A DNA stretch of 64,000 bases from Tillus elongatus (Eukaryota; Arthropoda; Insecta; Coleoptera; Cleridae). Shown here piece by piece: positions 48,953-60,683 of this stretch. Position 1 is the stretch's first letter; each line of letters opens with the position of its first letter. The notes below the pieces were generated by a model. It was not told the origin of the DNA, made no database searches, and worked only from the letters and a program-made list of their open reading frames with translations. The position numbers and the translations under genes are program-made. Location of the stretch: NCBI GenBank assembly GCA_964006375.1, contig OZ023265.1:149265769-149329768 (forward strand), written 5' to 3'.

Positions 48953-50537
48953 CAATTGAATCGGTGAGATCAGAAAGGGCATGAGTCGCATTTCTTCAGA
49001 AAATAATATTATGTGTGACCTGGATTCTTTATACGTAGACGCATATTTGGTGCAAAAAGGGCATCCGACCTTAAGCTGTAATGCTTGCTAATGCAAGCTA
49101 ATAAAATATAATGAGCGCAGAAACGGCTTGAGTCGTTGACTCATGCCCATTCTGCTCTCACACAATATTCTGGTAAAGAAATGTCTTATTTAGATGCAAG
49201 ATTGGACGTTAAGCAAATGCATTCTCTCTTTATAAAAAAGTATCCCAATTTGAATGTTAAGATCGAGTTTTACTTGAAATACTTCAACGAGAACTTCTCT
49301 CTTAGATTTGGCCGACCTCAGGTGGATACCTGTATAACCTGTGAGGAGTTTAGTGTGAAGCTGAAAGCAAATTCTTAACTTTCTGAAAATGCAAAAATGA
49401 ACACAGCAGCTGAGTTATTGATACACAAGCGACGCTCCCGAAAGTTTTACAACAAAATAAAATAAGTAACCGAACTGTGTTCTACAAGAGGTGACGTTTT
49501 GGGGTTAACCTTCGACTTTATGCAGAACCTACCGTTATCCAATATTCCAGTGCAAGATATGTTTGATCTTCGCCAGTTATGGGTATATTGCTTTGGAGTG
49601 CATGACTTAAAAACTGGTGTTTTTCGTATATCAGGAAGGTGTCGCTAATATAGGAGCAAACGAAGTATGTTCTATGTTGCTGAAATACATTGACAAGCAT
49701 GTTCCTAACATTGTCAAGGTGTTACATCTATTCTCAGATGGATACCCAGAGCAAAATAGAAACCATACAGTAGTTCGATTACTTCTTGTTTTGGCAGCTA
49801 CTAACCGTTTTGTTACTATCCACCATTATTTCCCCATCCGGGGACATTCTTTTCTTCCAAATGATCGTGACGTAAAGAAGTACCCAGAAGCCAAAAGGAA
49901 ACGTTTAGGCCATCTTCTTACATGCAGTTCACATACCGCTCTACATCTAAAGGTATTGTCGAGACACAAAGGTATATTCAGTGATTTATTGTAAAAGAAT
50001 TTAATCTGCTAAAGTTGCATGTAAAAGATGTTGCTCTACCAAAGCAAAAAGCATACAAAGAAGATGAAAAAATTCCTATTAAAGTAAAGAAGATATAAAA
50101 CATCCGCTTGATGCTTAACTACATCCCAGAATCTCACCTTGCTTTTTATAACAACGTACTCCAATGGCCCACGGCTGTGGTCGAAGATAATGACAGTGTA
50201 GATGGGGAAAATTAATGTTGTCTAAAAACTTGTAAACCGCAAAAATATCGAAATGTATTAATCCCATAATAATATTATTATCAATACTTACGATTTTTAT
50301 TTTAATTGAGTGCAGAAAGTGCATGTGTCTCATTTTGTAAATATTTTTTATCTGGTTCTCTGATAATTAAATATTGTTTTATTGCTGCTTTCATATTTCC
50401 ACTTGATAATGTTATATTACTGCAGATAGATTTGCAGAAGAATAAATAGCTTTTGCTTGTTCTGATAAGTTTTTTTCAATTTCCCGAAAGTATTAAACCA
50501 ATGACTTATGCCCTTTCGGATCTCACCGATTCAATTG
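48953..50537 (+). mobile_element. TIR transposon of uncertain superfamily
   Basis: The left terminus GAATCGGTGAGATCAGAAAG then GGCATGAGTC is inverted at the right as GACTTATGCCCTTTCGGATC then TCACCGATTC, 30 bp with a few mismatches. AATT flanks both sides and could be a 4-bp target duplication or part of the TIR. A second internal GACTCATGCCCATTCTG motif at 49138 repeats the TIR core. The internal coding relic has no Tc1/mariner signature. Confidence 0.65.
49136..50215 (+). pseudogene. Transposase-like coding relic (family unassigned)
   Basis: The first frame reads MTHAHSALTQYSGKEMSYLD ... VDTCITCEEFSVKLKANS-stop. The second reads LGLTFDFMQNLPLSNIPVQD, FDLRQLWVYCFGVHDLKTG, then (frame change) EGVANIGANEVCSMLLKYI, VPNIVKVLHLFSDGYPEQNR and HHYFPIRGHSFLPNDRDVKK. 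The last reads EDEKIPIKVKKI-stop, LMLNYIPESHLAFYNNVLQW, ending at TAA 50213. 'LFSDG...QN.N' and 'RGHSFLPNDRD' are blocks I associate with a widespread insect transposon-encoded protein. The Asp in FSDG and the D/R in PNDRD look like conserved catalytic positions. Sola-type transposons (4-bp duplications) are one candidate, but I am unsure. Confidence 0.6.
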
Positions 50538-51455
50538 TTTCAAACTGAAACAGTTTTTATTCATATCTACATTCAAAGAGAACTTCGAAATCAAAATCAA
50601 CAATTTCATCAAGTCATCGACGAGAAAAGATACTTCATGTAGTTGTATTTCTGATCATGGGTAAACCTTAATTGGGTATACAAATAAAATGGTGCGTTAT
50701 GGTGTTACCGTAGCTAATTTTCATTCAACTTATCCAAGCAACCGCCAAAGAATACACCTGCCAAGATATAAATACATTAGCACAACCGTTTCTTTACGAA
50801 AATTCTCTAAAACAAATTTACACCAAAATGTGTTAAACATTTTTTTACAAGAATTCGCGAAAAAATTTGTTTACGAAAATGTGCCTTTTTGTACTAAAAT
50901 TTACTCAAAAAACTGTTAAACAAAAATTATAAAATTTGATTTTTTCGGAAAATCACTAAAACAGTGTAACCCTAAAATTTAAATACTTTTTTTTTACAAA
51001 AATAAGCTAATAAATTTTACGGAAATTAAAAAAAAATACGTTACTGGCAATAATTTGTTTCACGTAAATTCGTAAATATATTTTTTTCGTAACAATTCAT
51101 TTAAAAAATGTCACGAAAATTTGATAAAACACATTTAAAAAAGTTTCTGCAAAAACAGACTACAAATTTTTAAACAAAAATTTGCTGATAACATATATAA
51201 ATTTAAAATGATCCTATTGAACCAAAAACTGAAAAATTAAAGAAAAAGTTATCAACAGAGATAGAAACCGTGAAAGTGAAGACCACTACAACAGCTCCCA
51301 CGTGCACACGGTGCAACAAGTATAGAGCTGTGGGACGAAACTAGCAAGCAATAGCTACTGCGCTGGCTAATACCACAACGGGCATGGAAGTTCCTAGTAC
51401 CTTCACAAAATAGAAGATGGTGTTTCGCGCTATTTTCCTGCGCATATTCTTACAT
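50538..51455. other. Spacer, no gene seen
   Basis: Very AT-rich, with many variations on TTTACGAAAATT and ACAAAAATT. Only the frame at 50689-50919 is over 70 codons, and it has no recognisable motif. Confidence 0.4.
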
Positions 51456-52440
51456 ATCATCGACAATGGCATAATTTAAGACACGCAGCATGGCTTCCTT
51501 TCTGGCAGATATGTGGTGACCAGGCTGCTTTCAGCACCTAATGAGTGGATTCGCTTGCTCGACCAAAAGTTACTTGTGAATTCCATTTACCTTGATTTTA
51601 ACAAAGCATTTGATGAGGTTCTGCATAACATATTGTTACTAGAACTATAGCACATTAGTATAAGGGGAAAGCTGTTGTTGTGGATCTAGAGCTTTGTCAC
51701 TGGCAGACGTTTCTCGACACGCGTCGGTCCCATCATTCTTCAGATTAGATCTTGTCAGTAATTGTGGGCCCCAGGGATCTGTTCTTGGTCCTGTCCTGCC
51801 GCTGGTCCATACAGCAAACTTACTACATTCTCTCACTTCTCATAATTCTTGTGCAGAATATATTTGGCTGCCCTTTATTGACTAGTAACAATCTTCAAAC
51901 GGGCCTAAAAACGGTAGTATCTTAGTGTTCGGTGTGGAATATACCACTTAACTATAAAGTGCACGATTCTTCACCTAGACCATAACGACGCTCGCCAAAC
52001 TTATTTTCTCGACAACAAGCAGATTGCAACTGTAGAGTATCAAACCAACCTTGGAGTTATTATAACATCAGATTTGTACTGGTCAACCCAGGTTGTGTCG
52101 GCGATCAAGATAGTCAACCGGTTAATTTATTTGTTGATAAGGATCTTCCGAAGACCTCCTCCTGGTCTTGCCAGAAAGCCATATGCGACATACATTCGAC
52201 CACATTTGGAATAGGGAATCCTTGCATAATCGCATGTTGGAGATAACGAAGCGTGAAGCATCCAGTGGCCTATGCAGCTTCGGCACCAGACATATGAGGA
52301 ACGTCCAAAATGCCTTGCATGAAAGGCGATTAAGATGTGACCTGATTTACTTGTATATGGTGACACATAGTTTATGTCTACCTCCTTGTGGATCCTTAGT
52401 ACTTCTTAGTGATAACTGTGGGAGCATTCCGATAAATTAA
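51456..52440 (+). pseudogene. jockey/RTE-type LINE RT relic
   Basis: Frame-jumping read: HGFLSGRYVVTRLLSAPNEW, KLLVNSIYLDFNKAFDEVLH, ISIRGKLLLWI, SFVTGRRFSTRVGP, PQGSVLGPVLPLVHTANLL, YFLDNKQIATVEYQTNLGVI, SDLYWSTQVVSAIKIVNRLI and YATYIRPHLE. This is the RT order motif 2a (GF..GR), motif A (LDF.KAFD), motif B (PQGSVLGP), the thumb (LGV..) and the Y...RP.LE block. The YADD block is not preserved. It is heavily mutated, with many stops. No endonuclease region is visible, so it is 5'-truncated. Confidence 0.75.
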
Positions 52441-53057
52441 ATAGTCAATCATTTGTAGTGTATACGTTTAGGAATTATCATTTCAGTTGCCAAATGTTGT
52501 ACTTTTTGTTATACAATGTAGGCTGTATTAAGTCTTTGTATTATCCTAATAAAATGATAAAGGTAAAATATATAAGATATTATGGCAGTGCCTGATTTAA
52601 GGACGACTTGTTGGAGTATAGGTATGACATACTGATGAGTGTCGAAATTATCAACAAAAAAAAAACGCCAATTATTACTAAACCATGCCATGTTTTGATT
52701 TTAAATTTGACGAGTGCTTTTGCATCAATAGTGCTATCTTCCAGTACATAGGAGACATGTGGTAACCATCTAGTGGCGTAGAAACTGGGATATGAAAATT
52801 ATTTTTAGCTCATAACCTGTACGCCACTGGATTTTTGACAGAAGTTATCTTACTCCTGAATTGCCTGTACATTTTAGAAGAAAACCTTACTCCATCTCTT
52901 TCCTCATACGATGCAAGGTTTTCGAGGAAAACGCAATGAAACCTAGTAATGCAGTTGAAAAGAAATGTACAGTTTGAACAACATGAGTGGGTACATTTAA
53001 TAACAAGATCTCACATAAGAGACCAAAAATCTCAAAATTAATAAGTATCAGTTATAA

Positions 53058-54404
53058 CTAAAGCAAATGTTTGAAATGGAAGTCATCTTGTTGTAAACAC
53101 ATTTGACAGCGGCGTACATGAAGTAAATGGTATTCACGTATTTCATTGAATGCAATTTGTATCCGTTGGATCAATTCATCCCTCGTGTCCACTGTAGTGT
53201 TATAAACTCTTTGTTTGATGAAACCACACACGAAAAAATCTAGTGGAGTCAAATCTGGGGAACGCGCCGGCCAGGTAATATTCCCACCACGTTCAATCGA
53301 TCTGCTGGCATAATTAGCATCCAACCAATCACGAACATTTCGTCCATAATGGGCTGGACAGCCATCTAATTAAAACCAGGATTCGGCCTCAAATCTAGCG
53401 GAACACTTTCCCACATATTTGCATTCTCACGCTCCAGAAATTCCAGAAATGAATTAGAATTCAGCCTTGCTGGTAGGATATAAGGTCCCATAATAGTTGT
53501 ATTGTAAATACCTAGCTAAATGTTTACACTGAATTTCTCTTACATATTCGTTTTCCTAGTAGCGTGTGGATTTTAATTTGCTCAAACATGCTGATTATGG
53601 AAATTAACGACGCCCCTCCTAGTGAAGCGGCCTCATCAGTCCATATCACTTTTGTTAACCGAATTTAGAAGCCAGTAACAAAAGATAGAACGACAATCAT
53701 GGTCCCCTGGATGTAAAGCTTGCACAGGTTGTAAATGATGAGGATATCTATGGTCTCTTTTTAGTACCCTCCATATTGTAGATTTTGGTATTGAGGTTTT
53801 CCTCAAAATTCATCGCGTCACTATAAAATTCGCGTAACATCCTTCTTTCCCCCATGACATTACGGTTACTTTGATTTGAACGTTCGTTACCAGAACCTCG
53901 GTGGTTCAGGGATAAGAACGTGTGCCTCTGAACCGAAGGGTACTGGGTTCGATCCCAGGGTACTCCTTTCACTTTTTCAGTACAAACTGTAACAATAACA
54001 TCAGCCGAAGTTGAATGTCTGCACGTTCCGCCCTTCGGAGGGGGCGTAAAGCCGTCGGTCCCGTGTCCATGCGATGTTGGGCACGTTAAAGATCCCTACC
54101 CTCCTTACAGAAAGGAAGGGGTTCGGCAAAATTTCCAGGATAGTGAGGTGAAACTGCTCCCTAGCGTCGGTGGTTGGCCATAGTCGCGGAAATAGGCCGA
54201 CGTTAAAGAAACAAAAACACACAACAACGTTCGTTACTACTTCTTAGGTCATTTTTAGCGAAACGTATGAACTTGCATGAAAACATTTGGATGTGGTTAC
54301 CTTCAGTTTGGAAATCGTCTTGCTGCAGCTGCCGAATTTCCATTTGCACAGACAGAAATGAAATGCATATCTGCACATTCTTGAGAACTAAATGTAGATG
54401 GCAT
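53058..54404 (-). pseudogene. Transposase interrupted by a SINE
   Basis: N-terminus at 54404: MPSTFSSQECADMHFISVCA, NGNSAAAARRF. The SINE occupies 53891-54225. Continuing left: VLKRDHRYPHHLQPVQALHP, DEASL-like first catalytic block, GVVNFHNQHV, YNTTIMGPYILPARLNSNSF, LDGCPAHYGRNVRDWLDANY, RGGNITWPARSPDLTPLDFF, then FHFKHLL-stop at 53058. The second and third catalytic Asp (LDG, SPD) are 36 residues apart. The protein would cut at TA. Frameshifts plus the SINE make it non-functional. The last 88 codons (53058-53324) remain open. Confidence 0.85.
53891..54225 (+). mobile_element. tRNA-derived SINE, copy 1
   Basis: Flanked by a perfect 12-bp target duplication AACGTTCGTTAC (53879-53890 and 54226-54237). 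The Pol III A box TGGTTCAGGGA is at 53902-53912 and the B box GGTTCGATCCC (an exact GGTTCRANNCC match) at 53946-53956. The body includes GTAAAGCCGTCGGTCCCGTG and GGGCACGTTAAAGATCCCTA, then an A/C-rich tail (AAACAAAAACACACAAC). It inserted into a transposase gene. Small reverse-strand frames across the body are not genes. Confidence 0.9.
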
Positions 54405-54921
54405 TTTTTCAGACTTGACACATTATTATAAATTATAAACAAAATTCACACTCACGCTTAATTCAAGATATAAGCAATAATCGTTGTTGGATTAACGTCA
54501 AACGTAAGATCACATATTTTGACCTTGCAGATAAATTATTGTTCCATAGCAATCTTAGTTTTGTAGTAAGAAAACGCAGAATTGGCACGTTCAAACATTT
54601 TAGCTTTGATGGGTTTTCCTGGAGGACCGTGCATCGTAAGAAGAAAGTTATAGAGTAAGATTTTCTCCTAAAATGTACAGGCGATTCGGGAGTAAGATAA
54701 CTACTGTCAAAAAATCAGTGACGTACAGGTTGTGACCTAAAAATCATTTTCATATCACAGTTTCTACGCCACTGGATGGTCAGCATATGCCTCCTATGTA
54801 CCAAAAGATAGCACTATTGGCGCAAAAAAAAACACTTGCCAAATTTAAAATCAAAAGCTCGTATGGTTTAACAGTAATTTCCGAAAAACTTTATTTTTTA
54901 AACATTTCAACACCCTGTATT

Positions 54922-55491
54922 TTGCTTAGAAAGTAGTAGTAAAGCTTCAACAATCAATAGAATAGATCATTTTGAGACAAAAAGTTCATATAAACATAAC
55001 CTCTAATTAGCTTCCTAAGGGAGATACGGGATGATGAAATTTTGAAGAAGAAAAAACATAACTGCTTCAAAACTTGTTATATTTCTATAACCGCTCAAGA
55101 TAGCATAAAACTACAAGGAACAAAAAAGTTGCTAATGGATTGTTCTTCAAGGAAGAGGTACCATAAAAAGGCAGTGGCGTACGTGAAAAAGTTCTATTAT
55201 TTCAAATAGTCTACGGACACCGGAAACGTAACATTCAGTATATAATTTGGAACAAGAATACCACCCAATAACAGTCTCAATCTACATAGAACGTGTCAGG
55301 AATTACAAGCTTATATCTCACCCCGTTGCAAATTTATTGTAAAAGATTGTTCAAGAATATTTAATTTCAACACCCTGTATCTCCGTTCGGAAGCAAATTA
55401 GAAGTTATGTTTATATGAAGTTTTTGTCTTAAAATAGTGTATTCTATCGACTGTGAAAGTCCTGCTACTATAAACTGGGACATCCTGTATA
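54922..55491. mobile_element. ~570-bp MITE with ~100-bp TIRs
   Basis: The left arm (54925-55025) holds TAGAATAGATCATTTTGAGA and AAAAAGTTCATATAAACATA. The right arm (55385-55491) is the inverse (TATGTTTATATGAAGTTTTT, TAAAATAGTGTATTCTATCG) and ends ACATCCTGTATA. It abuts the preceding mariner-type element. No coding content. Confidence 0.7.
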
Positions 55492-55494
55492 TGT

Positions 55495-56550
55495 AAACAG
55501 ATAAAAACTGAAATCAAACCCGAATATGGATTCTAGCGGGCCTAGTTTGCACGTATTTGAAGAAATCTTTTTAAAATTCAAAAGTTGCGTTATCCACATT
55601 AACGATTTTTTTCTACGAAAATTAGCAAAAACTTATAGACCGTTCAACCACAAACTTAATTAAATCTATTGCCAAAGCATCAGAGCAAGGGTCTATTTGA
55701 AATGAATCTTCTGGAAACATTTTAGTAAAATGAAGCACAATGACGGTTGAGAGCCTCGGTGGTTCAGGGGCAAGAACGTGTGCCTCTGAACCGAAGGGTA
55801 CTGGGTTCGAGGCCAGGGTTCTCCTTTCACTTTTTCAGTACAAACTGTAACATTAACATCAACCGAGGCTCTGGCATTGTATTTGAGCAAGTTGAATGTC
55901 TGCACGTTCCGCACTTAGGAGGGGGCGTTAAGCCGTCGGTCCCGTGTCCACGCGATGTTGGGCACGTTAAATATCCCTACACTCCTTACAGAAAGGCAGA
56001 AGTTAGGCAAAATTTCCAAGATAGAGAGGTGGAACTGCTCTATGGCGTCGGTGATTGGCCATAGTCGCGGAAATAGACCGACGTTAAAGAAACAAAATAC
56101 ACACACAATGACTGTTGAAGCTTAAACTTAAGTGTTTGCAGAACACTCTTCTTGTGACATTTTCTTTACATAATTCGTATTTGTTTCATGTTCTTTGCTC
56201 AAATGTTGCCAATTTAGACGTTTCACATCGCGAGTTTGACGTTTCGAGGAAAACCCCAATTTTTTTATGTCTATAACGTTTGTGTCTTTTAACTTACAGA
56301 CCTAAATTTTGGTACGTGGTTTACTTTTTATAATACAAACACGTCTACCAAAATTGGTTGCCCTTAGTTTGATATTTCCGGAGAGATAAAATATTTCCCA
56401 AAGAAAACACAACATTTTCCGAGGAAAACCCGGGCCGATTTTGCTGGCAAACGTACTTATCCAAACCACTTGCAAAAGGAAGGTACTTACCAAATTTGAT
56501 CAAAATCAACGCATTATTTTTTGAGTTATAATTTTTTAAAGAAAATTCAC
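55495..56550 (+). mobile_element. HINE-like repeat, long form, SINE-interrupted
   Basis: Carries ATATGGATTCTAGCGGGCCT, CGAAAATTAGCAAAAACTTA, CCAAAGCATCAGAGCAAGGG, TTTTCCGAGGAAAACCCGGG and CTGGCAAACGTACTTATCCA. The TA tract is missing; the unit ends with AGTTATAATTTTTTAAAGAA-AATTCACTTA. A SINE interrupts it at 55751. Confidence 0.65.
55751..56105 (+). mobile_element. tRNA-derived SINE, copy 2
   Basis: The target duplication is CAATGACGGTTGA (55738-55750) against CAATGACTGTTGA (56106-56118), one mismatch. The site occurs once in the uninterrupted repeats at 7.6 and 40.5 kb. The A box TGGTTCAGGGG (55760-55770) matches the consensus exactly, as does the B box GGTTCGAGGCC (55804-55814). The body is ~90% alike to copy 1 by eye and keeps ~20 bp (ATTGTATTTGAGCAA) absent from copy 1. 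Confidence 0.9.
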
Positions 56551-58514
56551 TTATAAATATTACATTAGTTCATCAAGAAGCAAAGCTCTATACAAAAGCT
56601 TTGATCTACACGTAGTCCTTTGGTAGTAGAATGTGGCTTATATTTCAGGAAGAACAAAGAACCATTCATGTAAGTCTGGTTATTTTGTTTTGAGATTTGT
56701 ATATTCATCATAGAAGGGTATAACAAATGCGAGTCAACAAGTCTGTGCAGATCTGCATACGAAAATAGCTGTATAGATAACAATTTAGCATGCCACTAGA
56801 CTACTGCACATCCTGCAGTGCTTGCTAAAATAGTAAAACTACCATTGCATACGTACATCTGCTTTTACATTTCACTCAGATAAAATATTTTAACACGCCG
56901 ACATAGAACTCTAGTGAACGTACACAAACTGCAAATTTTGTTTTATTTCAAAGATTCTCTGCATACCTGTTTTAAACGTTGAGGGATTTAGAACGCTAGG
57001 AATATTGTTACAGGCGAATAAAAATAAGAACTTAAAGGACGGCGGTAGGATTTGCCGTTTAACCGATCAAAAATACCCTAAAGAACTGAAGTATCCTTTG
57101 TCCTAGGAAAATATGTTAATCAGATGTAGAGTAGCACTAAGGGCCTGGTAGGACCTAGCGACGAACTTAAAATTCCTAGTAAAACAATGAGTTGTAATAC
57201 GGGGAGGTATTTAAAAGTACTTAGCCCACAATAGAAAACAATAATTTTTTAACACAAAATTTCTTATATTCGACATATCTAATCGCTTTTAGTACCTACA
57301 CATTTAGCAGAATGTTCATGAAGCTTTTCTAAAGCCTCTAAAAAGATTATTTGTGTTGGTCTTCTAACCTCTCCACAACAGCTCATATAACTTCGTTGTT
57401 TGTCAAAAATAATTTACCTTTCAAATGTATTTTTAGCTTTGGGAATAAACAAAAGGACTTTTGATTTTGAATTCGGAATTTTTTTGGATCGTGAAGAACT
57501 GGAATGCTTCCACTGTCAAGGTAGGGAATCACGGCTGCCGTACAATAGTAAAACCTAGTAACTCTTAATTTTCAACTTTTCAGTAAGGAAGTCCAAAGTT
57601 TTTATAATTCGACTGAAGATATTTTTTTCATTAATCATAATTAGTTTTTCTGATCTCGCGGATCAGATAATGTTTTGACTGCTCTTTATGGGTACTTACT
57701 AAGGAAATTTTTCATTGAAATGCTTATTAACAAATTTAAAGTTACTTGGTCATTCAAACTTCACAATATTACAATATTAAAAACCAGTAAGTCCACTTGC
57801 AGAGTTTTCTCTTCCGCCAGCCATCTATTTTACAATTGAAAAAGCAAGCAAGTCAAGTTACACTTTTTTTATATCAATATAATAAATTTTTCATTGTAGT
57901 ATGTAGAGCTTGTGGTAATTAAAAACATATTTATCCATAGGTAAAATCACTTAAGTTGAGTTGCTTTATATATCCTCATAATATTTTCTTCTACGATGCA
58001 ATGATTATTTTCTATTAGTTACATATATGCTTGTATTATATTATCCAATCAGCTTACCTAATAAAACAAGGGTCTTAAACATCGCCAACTTTACACTAAC
58101 GGGTACCACTAACCTTTCAATATTAACAATTATAAAATATAAATAATTATAATGACAAACCTGGATATGTTCAATGTTCATAATTGTCTGTAAAGATATG
58201 TTTTAATACGGCAATTAAAATGGCTCAAGAATGAGAACGTCTATCTTTAAAACGCATAATTTGGCGGTTTATTATTTAGACAAACGCCATGCAATTCATA
58301 AAAAATAACAATACATCATTCAAAATGTTCACAAGTAAGTGGTTGTCGATGGTTTTATTAAGAAATGGCAACTATTCAATTGTTTGTTATTTTGTTATAG
58401 ATTTTAAGTGAAATATTAGACAGGTAGTTGCAAAAATATATACTTCCTAAAAATACATAGATGCTAAGTTAAAAAAAAAATAACATACGATATAAGAATT
58501 TTTATATATTTTGC
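56551..58514. other. Long spacer, no gene seen
   Basis: AT-rich, and distinctly poor in the repeat families that fill the rest of the window. No coding, RNA or inverted-repeat structure was recognised. Confidence 0.45.
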
Positions 58515-58853
58515 TATTATTCAGCAGTAGCTGACACTTTTCCTAAATCTTCTATGCCTTCTGGAGAAGTCACGTTTTTCCAATAAATGTGCTTTCTCGG
58601 TGACATATAAGGAAGCAACTCCTTTATTACGGTATCTTTTTTTCAGAGTTTATCCCTGTGTGTGTGTGTGAAGAGTGGTCTGGCCTTGAGCTTGTAGTCT
58701 CATTGGCCACAGACATCCCTCTATTGCACTGTATATTTTCAGAATGTATCAAATCAAATTTTGACTTCAATGCGGATATCTCACCACATTCATTTTCCAA
58801 ATCACACTTATGTACTTTTGTGGACCATTTTCTAAATTGGACGCACTTCATCT
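58515..58853 (-). pseudogene. Possible coding fragment, unknown family
   Basis: The reverse-strand frame from 58851 reads MKCVQFRKWSTKVHKCDLEN, ISALKSKFDLIHSENIQC, then SSHTHTGINSEKK. With a one-base shift it continues VIKELLPYMSPRKHIYWKNV, SPEGIEDLGKVSATAE and a stop near 58518. The C-terminal block (LLPYMS..H..Y.N) loosely resembles the 'LNYIPESHLAFYNN' block of the 49-kb transposase-like relic. This might be a related relic or a host exon. There is no firm evidence either way. Confidence 0.3.
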
Positions 58854-59574
58854 GATTGAGTTAAAAGACGCTTTCTATTTTTTTCTTTTAACACACCCAT
58901 GGAAATCTTCAGCTCTAGAATTTATAATAGGGTATCTTAGTTTAACGTGTTAATCAAGGTCTTCAAATCTTCATAATCCTAAACTTCTTTAGTTTTTTCT
59001 TCTATTTTTTTTACCTATTTAACCAAGTATCGGAACTGCTCTCATGAAACTATGACCGGGTTCAAAGTATTTAAAAGTAATGGTGTCAAGACTCCACAGC
59101 CATCGGCAGGCGTGTAAAAAGACTTGCTATAGTTTAACCCCACCAAAACGTAGCCGTGAAATCTACTTACTTCATATGAATAGTGCATTTTTCTCCTTAT
59201 GTTATACGAAAACACGAGTTATTTGGTTTTACTTTGGTAGTTTAATGAATATTTTTTTTAATTACACTAGTTGTGCATTTCACCTAGGGAAATTATTGAA
59301 CTACCTACTATATACTAGACTTACTTCTTTATACTGTGGTAATTTTTATTGCGATCCAAACAAGAAAGAAAAATTGCAAAGCAAGTCGCCTTAGTGCAGA
59401 AGAAAGCTAAATATAAGTCGGGTTATTATAAAGCAACACTAAATATCTTCGTAAATAAAAGGCCTATTTACAAACGTAAAATAGTAACAGATAGGGGTCG
59501 TTACAGGCAATCGGCATATTGAAACAGAAGTAAAACCAAGTAACTCGAGTTACTAAGTTTTACTTTTGCACGGC
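58854..59574. other. Spacer, no supported gene
   Basis: A 104-codon frame at 59080-59394 has no recognisable motif and an amino-acid make-up (Phe, Leu, Tyr, Cys) typical of random AT-rich DNA. Confidence 0.4.
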
Positions 59575-59935
59575 AGACGGGTGCTGCATTTGACTGGCTT
59601 AGAAGCTATCTTACGGACAGAGCACAAGTAGTTATGATATCTAACCCTACTGGTACCCGTTTAGAATTTTTGAAGTAACTGTTGGGGTACCACAGGGAAC
59701 AGTTATTGGAACTACGTTCTACATTATCTATGTGCACTCCCATGCCAGTACATAGCTCATCAATCTAAAAAGAACATTAATACAGACAATAAAAGAACGG
59801 TCCCTCCTATGCTCATGATATCCACATTCTGATGGTTGGACCTGATGTTGAGGTTATTGTAATTGATACTGGCGAAACTTTCAAAACGCTTAACAACTGG
59901 ATTGATTAAAATAAAGCGATCTGGCATGTGTGCTT
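59575..59935 (+). pseudogene. LINE RT fragment
   Basis: Frame-jumping read: GAAFDWLRSYLTDRAQVVMI, SNPTGTRLEFLK, VTVGVPQGTVIGTTFYIIYV, YAHDIHILMVGPDVE (the YADD block with Asp to His), and ETFKTLNNWID. This is RT motif B (GVPQG) to motif C and the region after it of a jockey/CR1-like LINE. It is only ~120 residues long, with several stops. Confidence 0.65.
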
Positions 59936-60199
59936 TTCAGGTATTCGAAATAAAAAAAGATATGTAATTAAGCATGCGTACCTTAAAGGAGGACAAGTAG
60001 CGACGCAAAATCCGCCTCGTATGTTCTGTTTGCATGTTACTGTATGTGTGTGTGTTTTTTTTTCTAATATATTATTTACTATATTTTATCTGTTTATACT
60101 AGTGACAGGTTCAATTTTACTTAAGAATTTATATTTTATAGAGTAGTGAATCGTGATGCAATACGAATATATTTTGTGTGTGTATAACAAAATCTATTA

Positions 60200-60640
60200 T
60201 ATATTACAAAGTTTAAGTTTTTTTGTCCAAAAAGGTCAAGAGATACAAGGAAATTTTATAGTTTTTCTTTCTAAAACGTCAAAGTCGCTATTTGAAACGT
60301 CAAAATTGGTAAATTTTAGGCAAGGATTACGAACAGAAAATGTCGCAAGAAGTGTGTTTTACAACGCCTTAGGTTTCGGCTTCAACCATCATTGTACTTC
60401 ATTTTACTAAAATATTTACAAAAAATTCATTGCAAGTAGAGCCTTTTTCTGATTCTTTGGCAGAAGTGTTAGTTATAGACTTTTGTTTAATAGTCTATAA
60501 TTTTTAGCGAATTTTCGTAGAAAAACATTAAGGAGACCGCCACATTTTTATTTTGGAAAGATTTCTTCAATGAGCACGAATTAGGCCCCCTGGAACCCAC
60601 ATCCGGGGTAAGTTTGAGTTTTTATCTGTTTACTTATATA
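60200..60640 (-). mobile_element. HINE-like repeat, long form, reverse, partial
   Basis: Contains AAAACGTCAAAGTCGCTATT, TTCATTTTACTAAAATATTT, TGATTCTTTGGCAGAAGTGT, GCGAATTTTCGTAGAAAAAC and GAACCCACATCCGGGGTAAG. These are in reverse order relative to 7336-7900. The (TA)n half is missing. Confidence 0.6.
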
Positions 60641-60683
60641 CAAGGTGTCGCATTTTTTACAGTAAAGCTATTGAGCTTTACTA

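Larger units (their letters stand above)
52630..54920 (-). mobile_element. mariner-type element with ~240-bp TIRs, SINE-interrupted
   Basis: The left arm (52630-52900) and right arm (54640-54920) are inverted copies. They share TTTTGATTTTAAATTTG, CAATAGTGCTATCTT, AGTGGCGTAGAAACTG, TTATCTTACTCC and CGCCTGTACATTTTAG. The right end is CAACACCCTGTA at TA; the left end is diverged (TACTGATGAGTGTCG). The transposase relic lies on the reverse strand and a SINE sits inside it. Confidence 0.8.

Noticed and set aside
59080..59394. 104-codon forward frame
   Set aside because: No motif, random-like composition and no supporting context.
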